A stretch of 64,000 nt of DNA from Cinnamomum chago (taxonomy: Eukaryota; Streptophyta; Magnoliopsida; Laurales; Lauraceae). Positions 1-10,857 of this stretch are shown piece after piece. A program made the position numbers and the translations under genes. Under the pieces are notes generated by a model. That model was not told where the DNA came from. It worked only from the letters and a program-made list of their open reading frames with translations, and made no database searches. Within the stretch, counting starts at the first letter, position 1. Each line of letters begins with the position of its first letter. The stretch is from positions 37,877,501-37,941,500 of the forward strand of contig CP142460.1 of assembly GCA_038049695.1 (NCBI GenBank). Reading direction: 5' to 3'.

Positions 1-3000
1 TCTTCTGCACTTGATCTCGTAATTCCCATGTTGCCTCTTCCGGTCCATGGTTCTCCCACAATACCTTTACCCACTGAATAGTCCGAGTCCTCAACTCTTG
101 TTCCTTTGTATCTATAATCTCAACTGGCTTCTCCACATAGGTGGCATCTTCTCTGATCTCTAATGGCTCGTGCTTGAGTACATGCGAAGGGTCGGGAACA
201 TACTTCTTCAACATAGACACATGGAAGACGTTGTGTACACCAGATAGCTCAGGTGGTAAGGCCAACCTATAGGCCACGTCACCAATCTTGCTCACAATGT
301 CATATGGTCCAATGTATCTCCGTGACAACTTGCCCTTCTGTCCAAATCTCAATGTTCCCCTTGTAGGTGACAGTTTAAGGAAAACCTTATCTCCTTCCTT
401 GAACTGTAGATCTCTGCGGTGGGAGTCTGCATAGCTCTTCTGCCTACTTCGGGACACTTTCAGACGCTCTTGAATCAGCTTGATCTTGTCGCTGGTCTCA
501 CTGAAAATAGTCCGTCCATGGAAACTGCAGGTGCCGACTTCTTCCCAACAAACAGGTGTCCTACACCTTCTGCCATACAAGGCCTCAAAAGGAGCCATCC
601 CAATGCTCGAATGGTAACTGTTGTTGTACGCAAACTCACACAACGGTAGGGTCTCATCCCATTGAGTCTTGAAATCTAACACACAAGCACGGAGCTTATC
701 CTCAAGAGTCTGAATCGTTCTCTCCGACTGGCCATCTGTTTGAGGGTGATACGCTGTGTTAAACTGTAGTCTCGTGCCCATAGACTCATGCAATTTCTTC
801 CAGAACCTCGAGACAAATCTGTTGTCTCTGTCGGAAGTGATAGAAACTGGTTGTCCGTGACGACTGACAATCTCGTTGACAAACAACTCTGCCAAAGGTA
901 GCATGTGCATCTTCTTCCCTGTCTTCATAGCAAGGAAATGCGCTGACTTGGTGAGACGGTCCACAATGACCCATATCGCATCGTTGCCCTTGCTAGTTCT
1001 CGGTAATCCCAAAATAAAGTCCATAGTAATGTGCTCCCACTTCCATTCCGGGATCTCTAATGGTTGTAACAATTCTGGAGGCCTTTGATGCTCTGCTTTA
1101 ATCAACTGACAAGTCATACAACGGGAGACAAACGCTGCAATTTCTCTCTTCATGTTGTTCCACCAAAATCTGCCCTTCAAATTCTGATACATCTTCGTGC
1201 TGCCTGGATACATAGAAAACTTCGTGCTATGAGCCTCAGCTATGATGTCATTTCTCAAATCTTCAATGTTAGGTACACACAGACGGTCATGGTAGTACAA
1301 AACTCCATCTACAAAAGGAAAATCAGGACGTTCTGCTACTTGCTCTGAAATCTTGGCCAACTCTGGATCTTGCAACTGACTATCCTTGATTTTCTGAATG
1401 AAAGAAGGTTTCGACACTGTCATGTTAGCCAACAAAACACCCTTCCTCAGTGGCTGAAGATCTAAACTCAACTCTTTAAATTGCTCAAAAATACAAGTGC
1501 CACTAAGATTTGCCAAGCCTACTGATTTCCTACTCAAGGCATCTGCAACTACATTGGCCTTCCCCGGGTGGTACTTGATTGGAAAATCATAGTCCTTGAT
1601 ATATTCCATCCATCTTCTCTGCCTCATGTTCAATTCTTTCTGCGAAAACAAGTACTGTAAGCTGCGGTGATCGGAGTGGACTTCGAACTTCTCTCCATAG
1701 AGGTAATGTCTCCACATTTTCAATGCGAAGACAACCGCTGCTAACTCAAGATCATGGGTGGCATAGTTCTTCTCGTGATCTTTCAACTGCCGGGATCCAT
1801 ATGCTATCACTTTTCCTTCTTGCATCAACACACAACCAAGTCCAACACTCGAAGTGTCGGTAGAAATGGTAAAACCGCCGCTCCCGGATGGCAAGGTAAG
1901 GACTGGTGCCGTAGTCAATCTCTTCTTTAGCTCTTGGAAACTCTCTTCACACTGCTCCGACCACACATATGGTGCATTTTTCCTTGTCAACTTTGTCAAT
2001 GGTGACGCAATCGACGAAAAACCTTGCACAAACCTCCTGTAATAACCTGCCAATCCCAGAAAACTTCTGATCTCTGTTGCATTCTTCGGTCTTTCCCAAC
2101 TCATAACTGCTTCAATCTTGGACGGATCCACTGATAATCCTTCTTTGGAGATGATATGTCTAAAAAATGCTACTTGCTCCAACCAAAATTCACACTTGTT
2201 GAGCTTCGCATACAGCTGATTCTCTCTCAAGAGTTGCAGTGCTATCCTCAAGTGCTCTTCATGCTCTTCTCTAGTCTTGGAGTACACCAAAATGTCATCT
2301 ATGAATACTACAACAAACTGATCCAGATACTCTGCAAATATCTTATTCATCAATGCCATGAACACTGCCGGTGCATTAGTCAATCCAAATGGCATCACTA
2401 GAAACTTATAGTGGCCATACCTTGTCCGGAAAGCTGTTTTCAACACATCTGATTCTCTAACTCTCAGCTGATGGTAACCGCATCTCAAATCAATCTTCGA
2501 AAAGTATGATGCACCTTGCAACTGATCAAACAATTCATCTATTCTTGGTAATGGGTATTTGTTCTTGATGGTCATTTGATTCAATCTTCTGTAGTCTATA
2601 CACATTCTCATCGAACCATCATTCTTCTTGACAAACAACACTGGAGCTCCCCATGGTGAAACACTCGGTCTCACAAAACCTTTGTCCAACAACTCTTGCA
2701 ACTGAGTCTTCAACTCTCCCAACTCTGCTGGAGCCATTCTATATGGTGCAATAGATATCAGAGCAGTCCCTGGTAATAACTCAATAGTGAAGTCAATCTC
2801 TCTAATAGGTGGTAAACCTGGAATCTCCTCCGGAAAAACATCTGGGAATTCCCAAACAATTGGGATCTCCTCCACCCCTTGGGACCGTTTATCTTCTGTG
2901 ATAAACGCCAAATAAGCTTCACAACCACTTCTCAAAAGTCTATCAGCCTTCAATGCTAAGACAAACCCTGCACGAGGACTCCTCCTCTCTCCCTGAAACA

Positions 3001-3157
3001 ACACCCCTGCTGGTGTCTCATCTAACTTGAAAGTCAAGGTCTTATGGAAACAGTCCATTGTGGCATGGTATCCTGCCAGCCAATCCATCCCTAGGATGAC
3101 ATCGAAATCGAACATCTCTAAAAGAATGAGATCTGCGGTTAAAACCACTTCTCCTAT
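1..3157 (-). CDS. pol: chromovirus pol: RT, RNase H, integrase, chromodomain (partial)
   Basis: This is an open minus-strand frame, continuous with the gag frame and separated from it only by nonsense codons. My reading found no frameshift or stop down to position 1. Visible in order: a [14 protein letters not shown] block behind the protease; the RT fingers; the RT active site FIDD near 2294-2305; RNase H with a TDTS motif near 1855 and a DHRSL motif near 1665; the integrase zinc-finger cysteines near 1110; integrase catalytic blocks near 1020 and 830; then an aromatic-rich chromodomain (about 1-150, beginning [10 protein letters not shown]). The chromodomain is expected to steer integration to marked chromatin. 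There is no start codon of its own, as is normal for a gag-pol polyprotein. Confidence 0.85.
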   Translation of the reverse strand, partial: MGEVVLTADLILLEMFDFDVILGMDWLAGYHATMDCFHKTLTFKLDETPAGVLFQGERRSPRAGFVLALKADRLLRSGCEAYLAFITEDKRSQGVEEIPIVWEFPDVFPEEIPGLPPIREIDFTIELLPGTALISIAPYRMAPAELGELKTQLQELLDKGFVRPSVSPWGAPVLFVKKNDGSMRMCIDYRRLNQMTIKNKYPLPRIDELFDQLQGASYFSKIDLRCGYHQLRVRESDVLKTAFRTRYGHYKFLVMPFGLTNAPAVFMALMNKIFAEYLDQFVVVFIDDILVYSKTREEHEEHLRIALQLLRENQLYAKLNKCEFWLEQVAFFRHIISKEGLSVDPSKIEAVMSWERPKNATEIRSFLGLAGYYRRFVQGFSSIASPLTKLTRKNAPYVWSEQCEESFQELKKRLTTAPVLTLPSGSGGFTISTDTSSVGLGCVLMQEGKVIAYGSRQLKDHEKNYATHDLELAAVVFALKMWRHYLYGEKFEVHSDHRSLQYLFSQKELNMRQRRWMEYIKDYDFPIKYHPGKANVVADALSRKSVGLANLSGTCIFEQFKELSLDLQPLRKGVLLANMTVSKPSFIQKIKDSQLQDPELAKISEQVAERPDFPFVDGVLYYHDRLCVPNIEDLRNDIIAEAHSTKFSMYPGSTKMYQNLKGRFWWNNMKREIAAFVSRCMTCQLIKAEHQRPPELLQPLEIPEWKWEHITMDFILGLPRTSKGNDAIWVIVDRLTKSAHFLAMKTGKKMHMLPLAELFVNEIVSRHGQPVSITSDRDNRFVSRFWKKLHESMGTRLQFNTAYHPQTDGQSERTIQTLEDKLRACVLDFKTQWDETLPLCEFAYNNSYHSSIGMAPFEALYGRRCRTPVCWEEVGTCSFHGRTIFSETSDKIKLIQERLKVSRSRQKSYADSHRRDLQFKEGDKVFLKLSPTRGTLRFGQKGKLSRRYIGPYDIVSKIGDVAYRLALPPELSGVHNVFHVSMLKKYVPDPSHVLKHEPLEIREDATYVEKPVEIIDTKEQELRTRTIQWVKVLWENHGPEEATWELRDQVQK

Positions 3158-3490
3158 CTAAACCGTACAACTAGGATAGTATGTACTACAAATAATTTGT
3201 TTGCCTACTGGGGTTGCCACAGTCAAAATGAACTCAAGTTCTCTAGCATGCATATCAATCAACTTAGCAAATTCATGGGATAAGAATGAATGGGTGGAAC
3301 CAGGGTCAAATAAAATCTTAGCTTTTATCCCACAAACAAGAAGTGTACCTTCCACTACATTTCCCGTTGCCTCTGCATCCACTCTGTTGACTCCGTAGAT
3401 TTGCCCTCGCTGTTGTGGCCTGCCTGGTGGTGCATTCCTATGCTGCTGAGGTGCACGCTGATTTGGGTTCTGTCCCTGCTGATGAGCTTG
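3158..3490 (-). pseudogene. chromovirus gag-protease junction, bounded by two nonsense codons
   Basis: This segment is in frame with gag and pol but closed by TAA at 3491-3493 on one side and TAG at 3158-3160 on the other. It encodes the aspartic protease core with the active-site motif LFDPGSTHSFLS (catalytic Asp codon near 3305-3307). The TAA sits in a run of CAA codons, so a CAA-to-TAA change is the simplest origin. The TAG is where a Q, K or R codon is usual in this family. As it stands, a full Gag-Pol polyprotein could be made only by reading through two stops. Confidence 0.75.
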
Positions 3491-3493
3491 TTA

Positions 3494-4681
3494 TTGTTGT
3501 GGTCTATGTTGCTGCTGTGGTGGTTGTTGTTGTAGTGGCCTTGCCTGATTCTGAACAACTATTGCATTCTGTGGTGCCGGTGGACGTTGTGCCCCTTGCT
3601 GCTGCTGCTGGTTCTGCCTATTCTTCCTTGGGCAATCTCTCATCTGATGGGCCATGGAGCCACATCTAAAACATGCTCCGGTGAGTGTACGACACTGTGC
3701 ACTCTCGTGGTTCTTCCCACAATGGGTACAAACCAATGGACCCTGTACATTCGGTTCTGTCCTCTGTCTCTTGTTCTGATGGTTCCGTTGCTGATGGTTC
3801 TGCTGCTGAGCTTGTCCCTTGCCTTGCACTCTAAGGATCTTGTTGTGAAAGTTCTCAAACTTATAGGCCCTCTTGACTGCCTCATCAAAAGTGACATGTG
3901 GTACTATCCCGATGGCATCTCTCTCAATGAAGGGATTAAGCCCTTCAAAGAATTTGGCAATTTTCTTCTCCACCGTATCCACCAACTCCGGAGCGTATCT
4001 AGACAATCTCTCGAACTTAGTGAGATATTCTAAGACTGTCACGCTCCCTTGGACAAGCTGTTGAAATTCTATGGCCTTTTGCTTCTTAATATGAGCAGGT
4101 ACATATTTGTCATGGAATTGCCTCTTGAAGTTCGCCCACACTTCTGCATCAGCCATGGTTCTGTATTCTTCTCTAATCGTTTTCCACCATCTGTCTGCTA
4201 AACCAACAAAGAGGGATGATGCTAGCTTCACCTTATCTCCCCCTGTACACTGGAAAATCTCAAAGATGTTCTCCGTGTGTTCCAACCAGTCATCTGCAGC
4301 CAATGGGTCTTCTATTCCCAGAAATTCCTTCGGAGCTCTCTTCCAGAATCGCTCAAACAAGGCATTAGGATCATGTTGCCTCTGGTTTATGACTATAGCT
4401 GGTTGAGGTTGAACTGGATCGGGTCTTCTCTGTAGGACCTCAAGCAATTGCCTTCGCATTTCTGCCATCTCTCTAGCGTGATCCTCTTCCCTCTTGAAAA
4501 TCTGTTCTTGCAATCTAGCTTGGTTCTCATTGGCTTGACGCTGCTGGTCAAGCATCGCTTGCATCATTTCCTGAAACTGGTTTGGTGGGTTGTTCTCAAC
4601 CATGTCTTCTTCTACTGGCCCGGTTTGATCACTGTTACTGCCAGAAGGAATGTCATTCACTGTTCTCTTACGGGGAGGCAT
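3494..4681 (-). CDS. gag: chromovirus Gag
   Basis: Gag is the capsid/nucleocapsid protein that packages element RNA in cytoplasmic particles. I chose the start at 4681 (MPPRKR) because it lies about 130 bp after the primer-binding site and begins the conserved charged N-terminus; an upstream in-frame ATG at 4726 is possible. The protein has an acidic/Gln-rich coiled region, a retrotransposon gag domain (about residues 90-230), then basic Q/N-rich sequence with two zinc knuckles near residues 318-350. One is atypical (CX2CX3HX4C) and one is canonical (CX2CX4HX4C, CFRCGSMAHQMRDC). It ends at TAA 3491-3493 inside a poly-Gln tract, earlier than expected for a gag-pol fusion. Confidence 0.85.
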
Positions 4682-4810
4682 GATGCTGCAAAACAAATTT
4701 TTAGCACATAATAATATAAGGGTCACACATTGCTCACACGATACTAGCTAACGAATCCTCGCCACGTCCTTAGGATTTCTAGTTTCTTTTAATTGCTTGA
4801 AACACGTCTC

Positions 4811-4822
4811 GCTCTGATACCA
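4811..4822 (-). other. primer-binding site (initiator tRNA-Met type), chromovirus
   Basis: The minus strand reads TGGTATCAGAGC, complementary to the 3' end of plant initiator tRNA-Met. It lies 3 bp internal to the LTR end (4826), the expected place for minus-strand DNA priming. Confidence 0.9.
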
Positions 4823-4825
4823 GTC

Positions 4826-7800
4826 TGTCGCGACCCCGGACCTGGAATCCGGGATCGGGACGGTAATGGATAAATACTGATTGAAGGGATCTACATCCAC
4901 AATATACAACTTATTGAATTTCCCACAGGTGTCCGCGGTGAGGATATCACAACCATAACTGAATATTTCTTTTAAGTGCGGAAGCGTGTAGCAAATCAAA
5001 TAGTCAATCCATCCTTGGTCATCAAGACAATAACACAAGTCTAAATACTGTATCAGAAGGAGCAATGATCTATAGCATGTTACCCAAGTAAGTTAAAGTT
5101 TATACAAATAACATTTAATTACATTTCCCCAAAAATAGAGGCCAACAAAGGCCAATATAAAAAATACCAATTCAAAAGAGGTTAAACAGTACCCCAAAAT
5201 TTAAGGTCTCTCATAGCAACCAAACGTCTACATGACGTCATCAGCACGCCACTCAACTAACTGCTGCGGTTCTACAACCGCCTCCTCAAGCTCCTCCTCG
5301 GGATAACCAACAACGGGACCTGAGTACCAAAGAGTAGGTCAAACACGACGGTTTGGCAAATGGAGGCAAATACAATGATAGTATGATAATGAATGAACTT
5401 ATCTTCAAAACATGTAAACCTATTTGAATAACCATTTCTATGAAAGAGATAAAACATTTATTCAATTAGGAGGATGCAATGTGAAACATGTAAGGTGACC
5501 AAGGAAACGGGAAACAAGCAAGATGGCGACCACACGAAGCTAAGTCCTCTATCACTAAAGTAATAGAGCAATAACTAGGCACTGATCTCAGTCACTCGAG
5601 GTGAGGAGAAACAGTGAATCTCATATAATACATATACATATACAATACTATACATGACCACGGTAGCGAGCCGGGCATCGGGGACCACAGTAGCAATCTG
5701 TGGCATTGGGACAAGACCACGGTAAAGACCGGGTAGCGGGATCCAAACTGCAGCTGGCGGGACAAGAGGGGGATCTTCAAGTCGGTGGATCAGACCAACA
5801 GGGTTATCCAAGCTTAGTGGTACCGACTCATAGGTAAAATACAATCGAGACATATGCAGGCAAATCAAGTATAAGTAAATAATCAAGCGGGCAAGACGGG
5901 GGTGCTCAAGGGCACACTATCATATCAAATGGTGCAATGCACTTCAGGTCAAGTAAACATTCCAAGTGTACAATAATGCTTTCGGGAAAACAAGACAAGT
6001 AGCACAAATCTCGGGATCCTTAAAGTACAATAAACAATTGACATTTCGGGAAAATATCTATTTGAATTGGATAGGGACCCCGTATGTCGATCACATAACA
6101 ATTTGGTACTCTATGAGTTTGGGGACATTCCGGGCTCCTTATACACTTCGAACTTTTCAAAACTACGAATGAAATCTTTGTAATATGGTTTCTTCCTCAA
6201 ATGGTCTCACACAATGCCTAATAAATCTCCTTGATATAGAGGGTTTCCCAAAGAATAGTCCCAATGCGTTGAAACAATCGAATATTGCCCCAAACATAAC
6301 CTAGGCCAGACGACCCGAATCGTTCGAGCGGACTGTAGGGTTCGCTCAAGCGAGTCGCTCGCTGGGATGGTTGTCTAGGTGGGTTCGCTCGAGCGAGTTT
6401 TGGTCGCTTGAGCGAACTCATTGGGCCGAGCGATTATTTAAATGCGTTCGAGCGAACAACTCACTTGAATGAGTTCTGGGATGACCGCTAGAGCGAAAAA
6501 GGGTGCATTGGAGCGACCAAGCTACTGGAACGCTCCGAACCCTTTTTGGACAGGTCGCTCGAGCAAAGTGTCATGGTCGCTCGAGCGAACTGTCCAGAAA
6601 TAGATTCCGGACCAGCTCGGCTCCTCTCTATTTCTCCTTTTTACAACCTTCTTTTTGCCCTTCTTACACATCAAATGAGAAGTCTAAAACCCCATTCCAA
6701 CTACTTCAAATCTCTCACAATATCCATCCCATTCTCCTCCATCAACAATACATTCAATACAAGGAAAAAGGGAGAAGGAAACCATTTCACAACATATACA
6801 TTTAAACAAAACAAGAAGACATTCAATGCTATGAACTACCACTTCTCTATGATCATAAATGTGCCATTAATACTATATCATGAACATTCATTTCAAAACA
6901 AAACATTAAATGTGCATTAATGGAAATATCCAAAATCAATGAAAGCTTTGGAAAAATCATTCATCCACTTGCCTTAGGTCTTCTAGCAATGCAATCAAGC
7001 TCTAACAAGTCTCCCAAGCAAGGAATCCAAGCTATGACAAAAATTCCAAAACACACAAACCCTAGAAGAATCAAAACAATGAAATAGCAAGGAAACCTTC
7101 CAATAATAAAGGTGGAGCTTCTCAAGGACTAGGAGATAACAAATCTAGAGGATGAAGGGGAATACTTACTTGCAAGGACCTCTAATGGCAATGGTAAGCT
7201 AAAAGGAAATCTTGAAATGGATGGTTTGCTCCACAAAAGCTATTGAAAGAAAGCTCTCAAGGAGGTGAAGAAGATGATGGCCTCTAATCTCCTCTTGGTG
7301 CAAGTTTGGGAGTGGATTGAGTGATGGAAAGCAAGAAGAAGAAGGAGTTGCTCACAAAACCCTAGTTTTTCTCTCTTGTGCTGGAAAATGAAAATGGAAG
7401 GGAAAAATGAGGAAGAAGGGTTCCCTTTGTTAACAAATGGGGTTGGGTCCCACAACTAAAGAAGTTAGTTTGGCTGAAATCATCTCTTTCGGGACCTCGG
7501 ATGAATTCAACGAAGAAGGAAGAAATGTTCGTCGAAATGTCTAGTTTCCAAAAAGTATAGGTTTCGCGGGTTTCGGGAATATCAAGTTTTGGGTACAGAT
7601 TTAGTGCACAATGACTGTTTTGCCCTCAAGGCCAAAATTCGGGTTTCGGGATCTCAAACGGAAACGGGATCAACATGAAAGTTGTAGAGCTTAACAATAC
7701 CAATAAAGCGAGATTAAAACCATGAATGCAAAATCTCGATAAATTCTCAAACAAAATGCAATGTCATGAAAAGGAACCTCCAAAGGGTCCTACTAACACA

Positions 7801-7935
7801 AAGTAAACAAAACTCTCCAAAACTAATACAAAAGCTATACTAAACCCAACTAAGCCACAATCACTAATCAAGCTTAGTACTAACACGCAACTTAATTAGC
7901 ACTAATCGGGTTCACCCGGGTCGGGGTCTTAGACA
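4826..7935 (-). repeat. 5' LTR of chromovirus (3.1 kb)
   Basis: The boundaries are set by the primer-binding site on one side and by the TGTC...GACA termini with a CCCGACCCGGG block just inside the outer end. Length and layout match the other long LTRs at 42251-45265, 59244-62249 and 62624 onward. Those share the terminal CCCGACCC block, a GCGGAAGCGTGTAGC block near the inner end and a cluster of palindromes in the middle. No protein gene is supported inside it; the short open frames are incidental. Confidence 0.85.
6315..6590. promoter_or_regulatory. palindrome array, TCGCTCGAGCGA type
   Basis: About ten perfect or degenerate copies of a CTCGAG-centred palindrome lie here. Cores are near 6323, 6345, 6388, 6407, 6425, 6447, 6488, 6508, 6558 and 6580. 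Members fall into pairs with core-to-core spacing of 22, 19, 22, 20 and 22 bp. A closely similar array occurs at the matching place in the LTR that starts at 62624. Dimeric DNA-binding protein sites are the natural reading, but function is inferred only. Confidence 0.6.
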
Positions 7936-8272
7936 AATAGTGCGCCTGTAAAAATGTTTTTTAAAATATACTGGGAAAAATACAGCGGGCATAATTGGCG
8001 GGTGAAATTGCTAGCGAATTATTTGGATCGCCAGTGAAACATTCACCTTTGCCGTAAAAAAAAACAAATCACCGAAAAAAATAGGACCTTTGCTGGCGAA
8101 AAAAATAAATCGCCGGGAAAAATAGAACCTTTGCCTACGAAAAATTGTCGCCGGGAAAGCTCTATCTTTTCCCGGCGAAAGGAGCTTTTTCGCCGGTAAG
8201 AATTATACTTTTCCCGGCGTTTAATGATTGCACCCGGAAAAAACGCCGGTAAAAGTGTAAATTGTTGTAGTG
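7936..8272. mobile_element. CACTA (En/Spm) transposon terminus, truncated
   Basis: The right end, read inward on the minus strand, begins CACTACAACAATTTAC. It is followed by dense subterminal repeats of the form TTTTCCCGGCGA and CGCCGGTAAAAG in both orientations, the hallmark of CACTA ends. The element is cut at 7935/7936 by the chromovirus LTR, so its remainder probably lies left of the window. The 3-bp target duplication cannot be tested here. No transposase sequence is present. Confidence 0.8.
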
Positions 8273-8573
8273 AGAAGAAAAGGAAGCCTGAAGAATGATC
8301 AAGCTCCAAGAGCATTGACTTAGAAAAACTTGAAATTTGTATTTTCACATGCATTGTTTTTAAGACTTTCAAAAATCATGTTACATGGAAGTTTTGGATT
8401 TTAAACTTGGATGCATTAAGTTTGAAAAAATGTTTTTTTTTTTTTTTAAATCAAGCTAGCCAATGGTTTTAAAACTTTCAAATTATCTTAATCATTTTAG
8501 GATTCATGCTTTTAAAACTCTTAGATTGATGTAAAACATATTTCTAGGCTTGATTCCATGGCCCAAAGCACCT

Positions 8574-8602
8574 CCCCCCCCCCCCCCCCACACACACACA
8601 CA
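8574..8602. repeat. C16 tract joined to a (CA)n microsatellite
   Basis: Sixteen C residues are followed by alternating CA up to about 8602, inside the truncated LTR. It is likely variable in length. Confidence 0.9.
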
Positions 8603-8743
8603 AGGAAAATACTTTGAAAAACATATTTTTGGGAAAATCAGACTTTTACTGGGGGCCAATATATCACTTTTACAGGTGGTTGCAACCGCCGTTAAAAGAA
8701 ATTTTTCAAAAAATAAGACCATTGGGCTTATAACTGTTGAGTT

Positions 8744-8819
8744 CGGTTAACCGAACTCCAAGTGTTGGTTAACCGACCCAAGAGCCGTTGGAACTCTCTC
8801 TTTTTTTTTTCCTATAAAA
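8744..8819 (+). promoter_or_regulatory. paired CGGTTAACCG palindromes and TATA box
   Basis: Palindromes at 8744-8753 (CGGTTAACCG) and 8766-8775 (one mismatch) are spaced exactly 22 bp. A conserved GCCGTTGG follows, then TATAAAA at 8813-8819. The same architecture with a GTCGAC core occurs in the LTRs at 50437 and 56224, so the spacing is conserved while the core differs. Confidence 0.65.
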
Positions 8820-10002
8820 TGAGCTCTTCCTTAGGCTATTGAGCATCCAAGAGACCATTATTGAGGTGTTTTGAGGCCATACAAAGGAGAATGAGCTAAG
8901 GAAGGCTAAATGGTCATAAAGGGAAGCTAAAGCTTGGAATCATGAGTTAATCATCTGAGTAAGCTTTACTTTTCCTAATCATATGTTACATGCTTTGTTT
9001 AAATTATTGGTAAATGAATTTTAGCATGATAACTAGGGTGTGTTGAATCCATTACTTACATTTAATCTTTGATCTTAGCTGTATTGGATTCTTCACCTTG
9101 ATTCAAATCAAGTTTGTTTTAAACTTCATAAATCATGCTTTGCTAAAATCTTTGATTTCTTTTATAGCATGAATCATTTACTTGGTTGAATCTACATAAG
9201 TTGATTTCAATCACATAAGAACAATGGTTAACCTAGTTGGTTTTTGAAAGCAACATTATACATGCATCACATGTTTAGTCTTAAATAGTTTCATACAACT
9301 TGTGAGCCTTTGATTTTTATGTCATCAACAAGTTAGTATTTATACATGTGATTTGCATTTCACTTCATTCAAATCTCTTTGTGTGCCTTAAACTTTTAAA
9401 TTCTTTAAGCATATATTGATTGAGCTTACCTTTTAAACTTGATTGAAGTTTTCACACAAACACCATGATCATTCATCTTTGCATTTCATAGTGCTATATG
9501 AGTTTGTTTTTCAATTTCATATCCGCCTAATTTAGAGTCATTGTAATTGAGCTTTAATTGTATCTCTTAAAGTGTTTGTGTAGACACTTATTTAAGAAAT
9601 CATCTCTTGTAAAGGTTATTGCTTAGCCTAAAGAAAAGCATTGCGTAAAGGTTATTGCTTAGCCTAGAAAAGCACATTGGAAGGTTATTGCTTAGCTTAG
9701 AAAAGCATATTGTTAAAGGTTATTTCTTAGCCCATTGAAAAGCATAGATAGTGGAAATCCAGTGGGGTACAAGATCACAAGCTGATAGTGGATGTAGGCA
9801 TTGAGGCCGAACCACTATAAATCATTGTGTTATGGTGCATGCTTTGTGGTGATTATTTTTGTTGTCTTCCGCATTTAGTTTCTATATCATCACTAGTGAC
9901 TAGTTAGTTGTATTAAAGAAGTTAAAATTGGACATAATTGGTAACTAATAAGAAGCTCACCCTATTCACCCAGCCCGTTAGGGTTAGGATCCCGAACTTT
10001 CA

Positions 10003-10857
10003 GTATTTAGTAAGCTGGGTGCTCATGGGGTGGAGCCTAGATGGATTTCAAAGCTGGGCGGCCATGGGGTGGAGCCCAGGTGGTTCGGTTCATTTTCAGA
10101 GCTTGGTCCTTATGTTTGAGTGGTCCCAGTTTGTTTTTTAGGCCAACTAGTGGACTTGGGGGGTGGGCGCCCATCTTGGGGTGCCTAGGTGGTCTTGGGC
10201 ATTGTGAGCACCACAGGGCTAGTGCCTATGTGAAATTCAGTAGGGTAGGCGCCACTTGGGTGGTGCCTAGATGGAGTTCCATCATCTTTGAAGTTGGGTC
10301 TCTATTTGGAGTGGTCCCGGGCTGCCCTTGGGTAAAATTAGAGGAATAAGAGGGTGGGCGCCCATCATGGGGTGCCTAGGTGGTCCTGGGCAGTGTGGGC
10401 GCCTAGATGGATTCAGTAGGGTGTGATGGACTTGTTTTTTCACGCGTGGAGCTACCGAGGTCAGTGGACATGAGAGTCGGTGGGGTCCAATCCTTTCGCG
10501 ACCGGTGCCGGAATGCGAGCATCAACATTTTTTTGTACGGATATGTTAGATTTTCTACTCTAGTTAGAATTGACAAGTGGTGATCCGTAGATCGACCTTC
10601 GCAAGTAGAAAAGGAAATCAACTTTTTTCTAATTTTCCATTGCACATATATTTAAGAAAAAACACATGATTTGTTTGCCGTGAGAGGCCCTTTTTGCCAT
10701 GAAAGGCGATTTTTGCCGTATAAGGCGATTTACAATTTTTATCGATAATGAAAGACAAGAGTTGTGATTTTTTTATGTCTCTTCAAAAAAGTATAAAATA
10801 CAATGAAAAGCAAGAAAAGGGGATCTAACTTCTCAGGAGATTGTGGGGACTCGTTTG
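10003..10857. other. unassigned interval with degenerate GC-rich repeats
   Basis: No gene or recognised transposon is supported. From 10003 to about 10430 the sequence is G-rich, with repeated phrases such as GGGTGGGCGCCCAT and GGGGTGCCTAGGTGG. Two blocks starting at 10161 and 10352 are 191 bp apart, with further degenerate versions near 10013, 10050 and 10250. From 10655 to 10735 there are three loose copies of a TTTGCCGTGAAAGGC-like unit. Open frames here lie in repeats and look incidental. Confidence 0.6.

Larger units (their letters stand above)
1..7935 (-). mobile_element. Ty3/gypsy chromovirus (Tekay/Del type), incomplete at window edge
   Basis: Reading on the minus strand, the order is 5' LTR (7935 to 4826), primer-binding site, gag, protease, reverse transcriptase, RNase H, integrase and a C-terminal chromodomain that reaches the window edge. 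The 3' LTR would lie left of position 1. The LTR starts TGTC and ends GACA. The lineage call rests on the RT/INT wording (for example a [15 protein letters not shown] block and an [19 protein letters not shown] block) and on the chromodomain, both typical of Tekay/Del chromoviruses. The element appears to sit inside a CACTA transposon. The target duplication cannot be confirmed; AATAG at 7936-7940 is the expected right copy. Confidence 0.88.
8273..10002 (+). repeat. Sirevirus-like LTR, plus strand, 5' truncated, with internal fragment
   Basis: It shares the layout of the intact LTRs at 50437-52333: paired palindromes, a TATA box, a GGTTATTGCTTAGCC minisatellite (about 9615-9745), the block GGCCGAACCACTATAAA (about 9807-9823) and the terminal GTTAGGGTTAGGATCC...CTTTCA. 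The first 50 bp (GAATGATCAAGCTCCAAG) match the internal region before the 3' LTR of such elements, then the sequence jumps into mid-LTR. It ends at CTTTCA (10002) with no primer-binding site after it, so it is a remnant. No gene is seen. Confidence 0.75.

Noticed and set aside
3587..4033. Plus-strand frame over chromovirus gag
   Set aside because: It is antisense to the well-supported gag frame with two zinc knuckles.
4811..4822. tRNA gene fragments at TGGTATCAGAGC sites
   Set aside because: Only the short sequence complementary to a tRNA 3' end is present, always next to an LTR end. These are primer-binding sites.
9600..9760. Possible CRISPR-like array of GGTTATTGCTTAGCC repeats
   Set aside because: Units are imperfect and contiguous, and recur at the same place in every LTR of the family. 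They are an LTR minisatellite in plant DNA.
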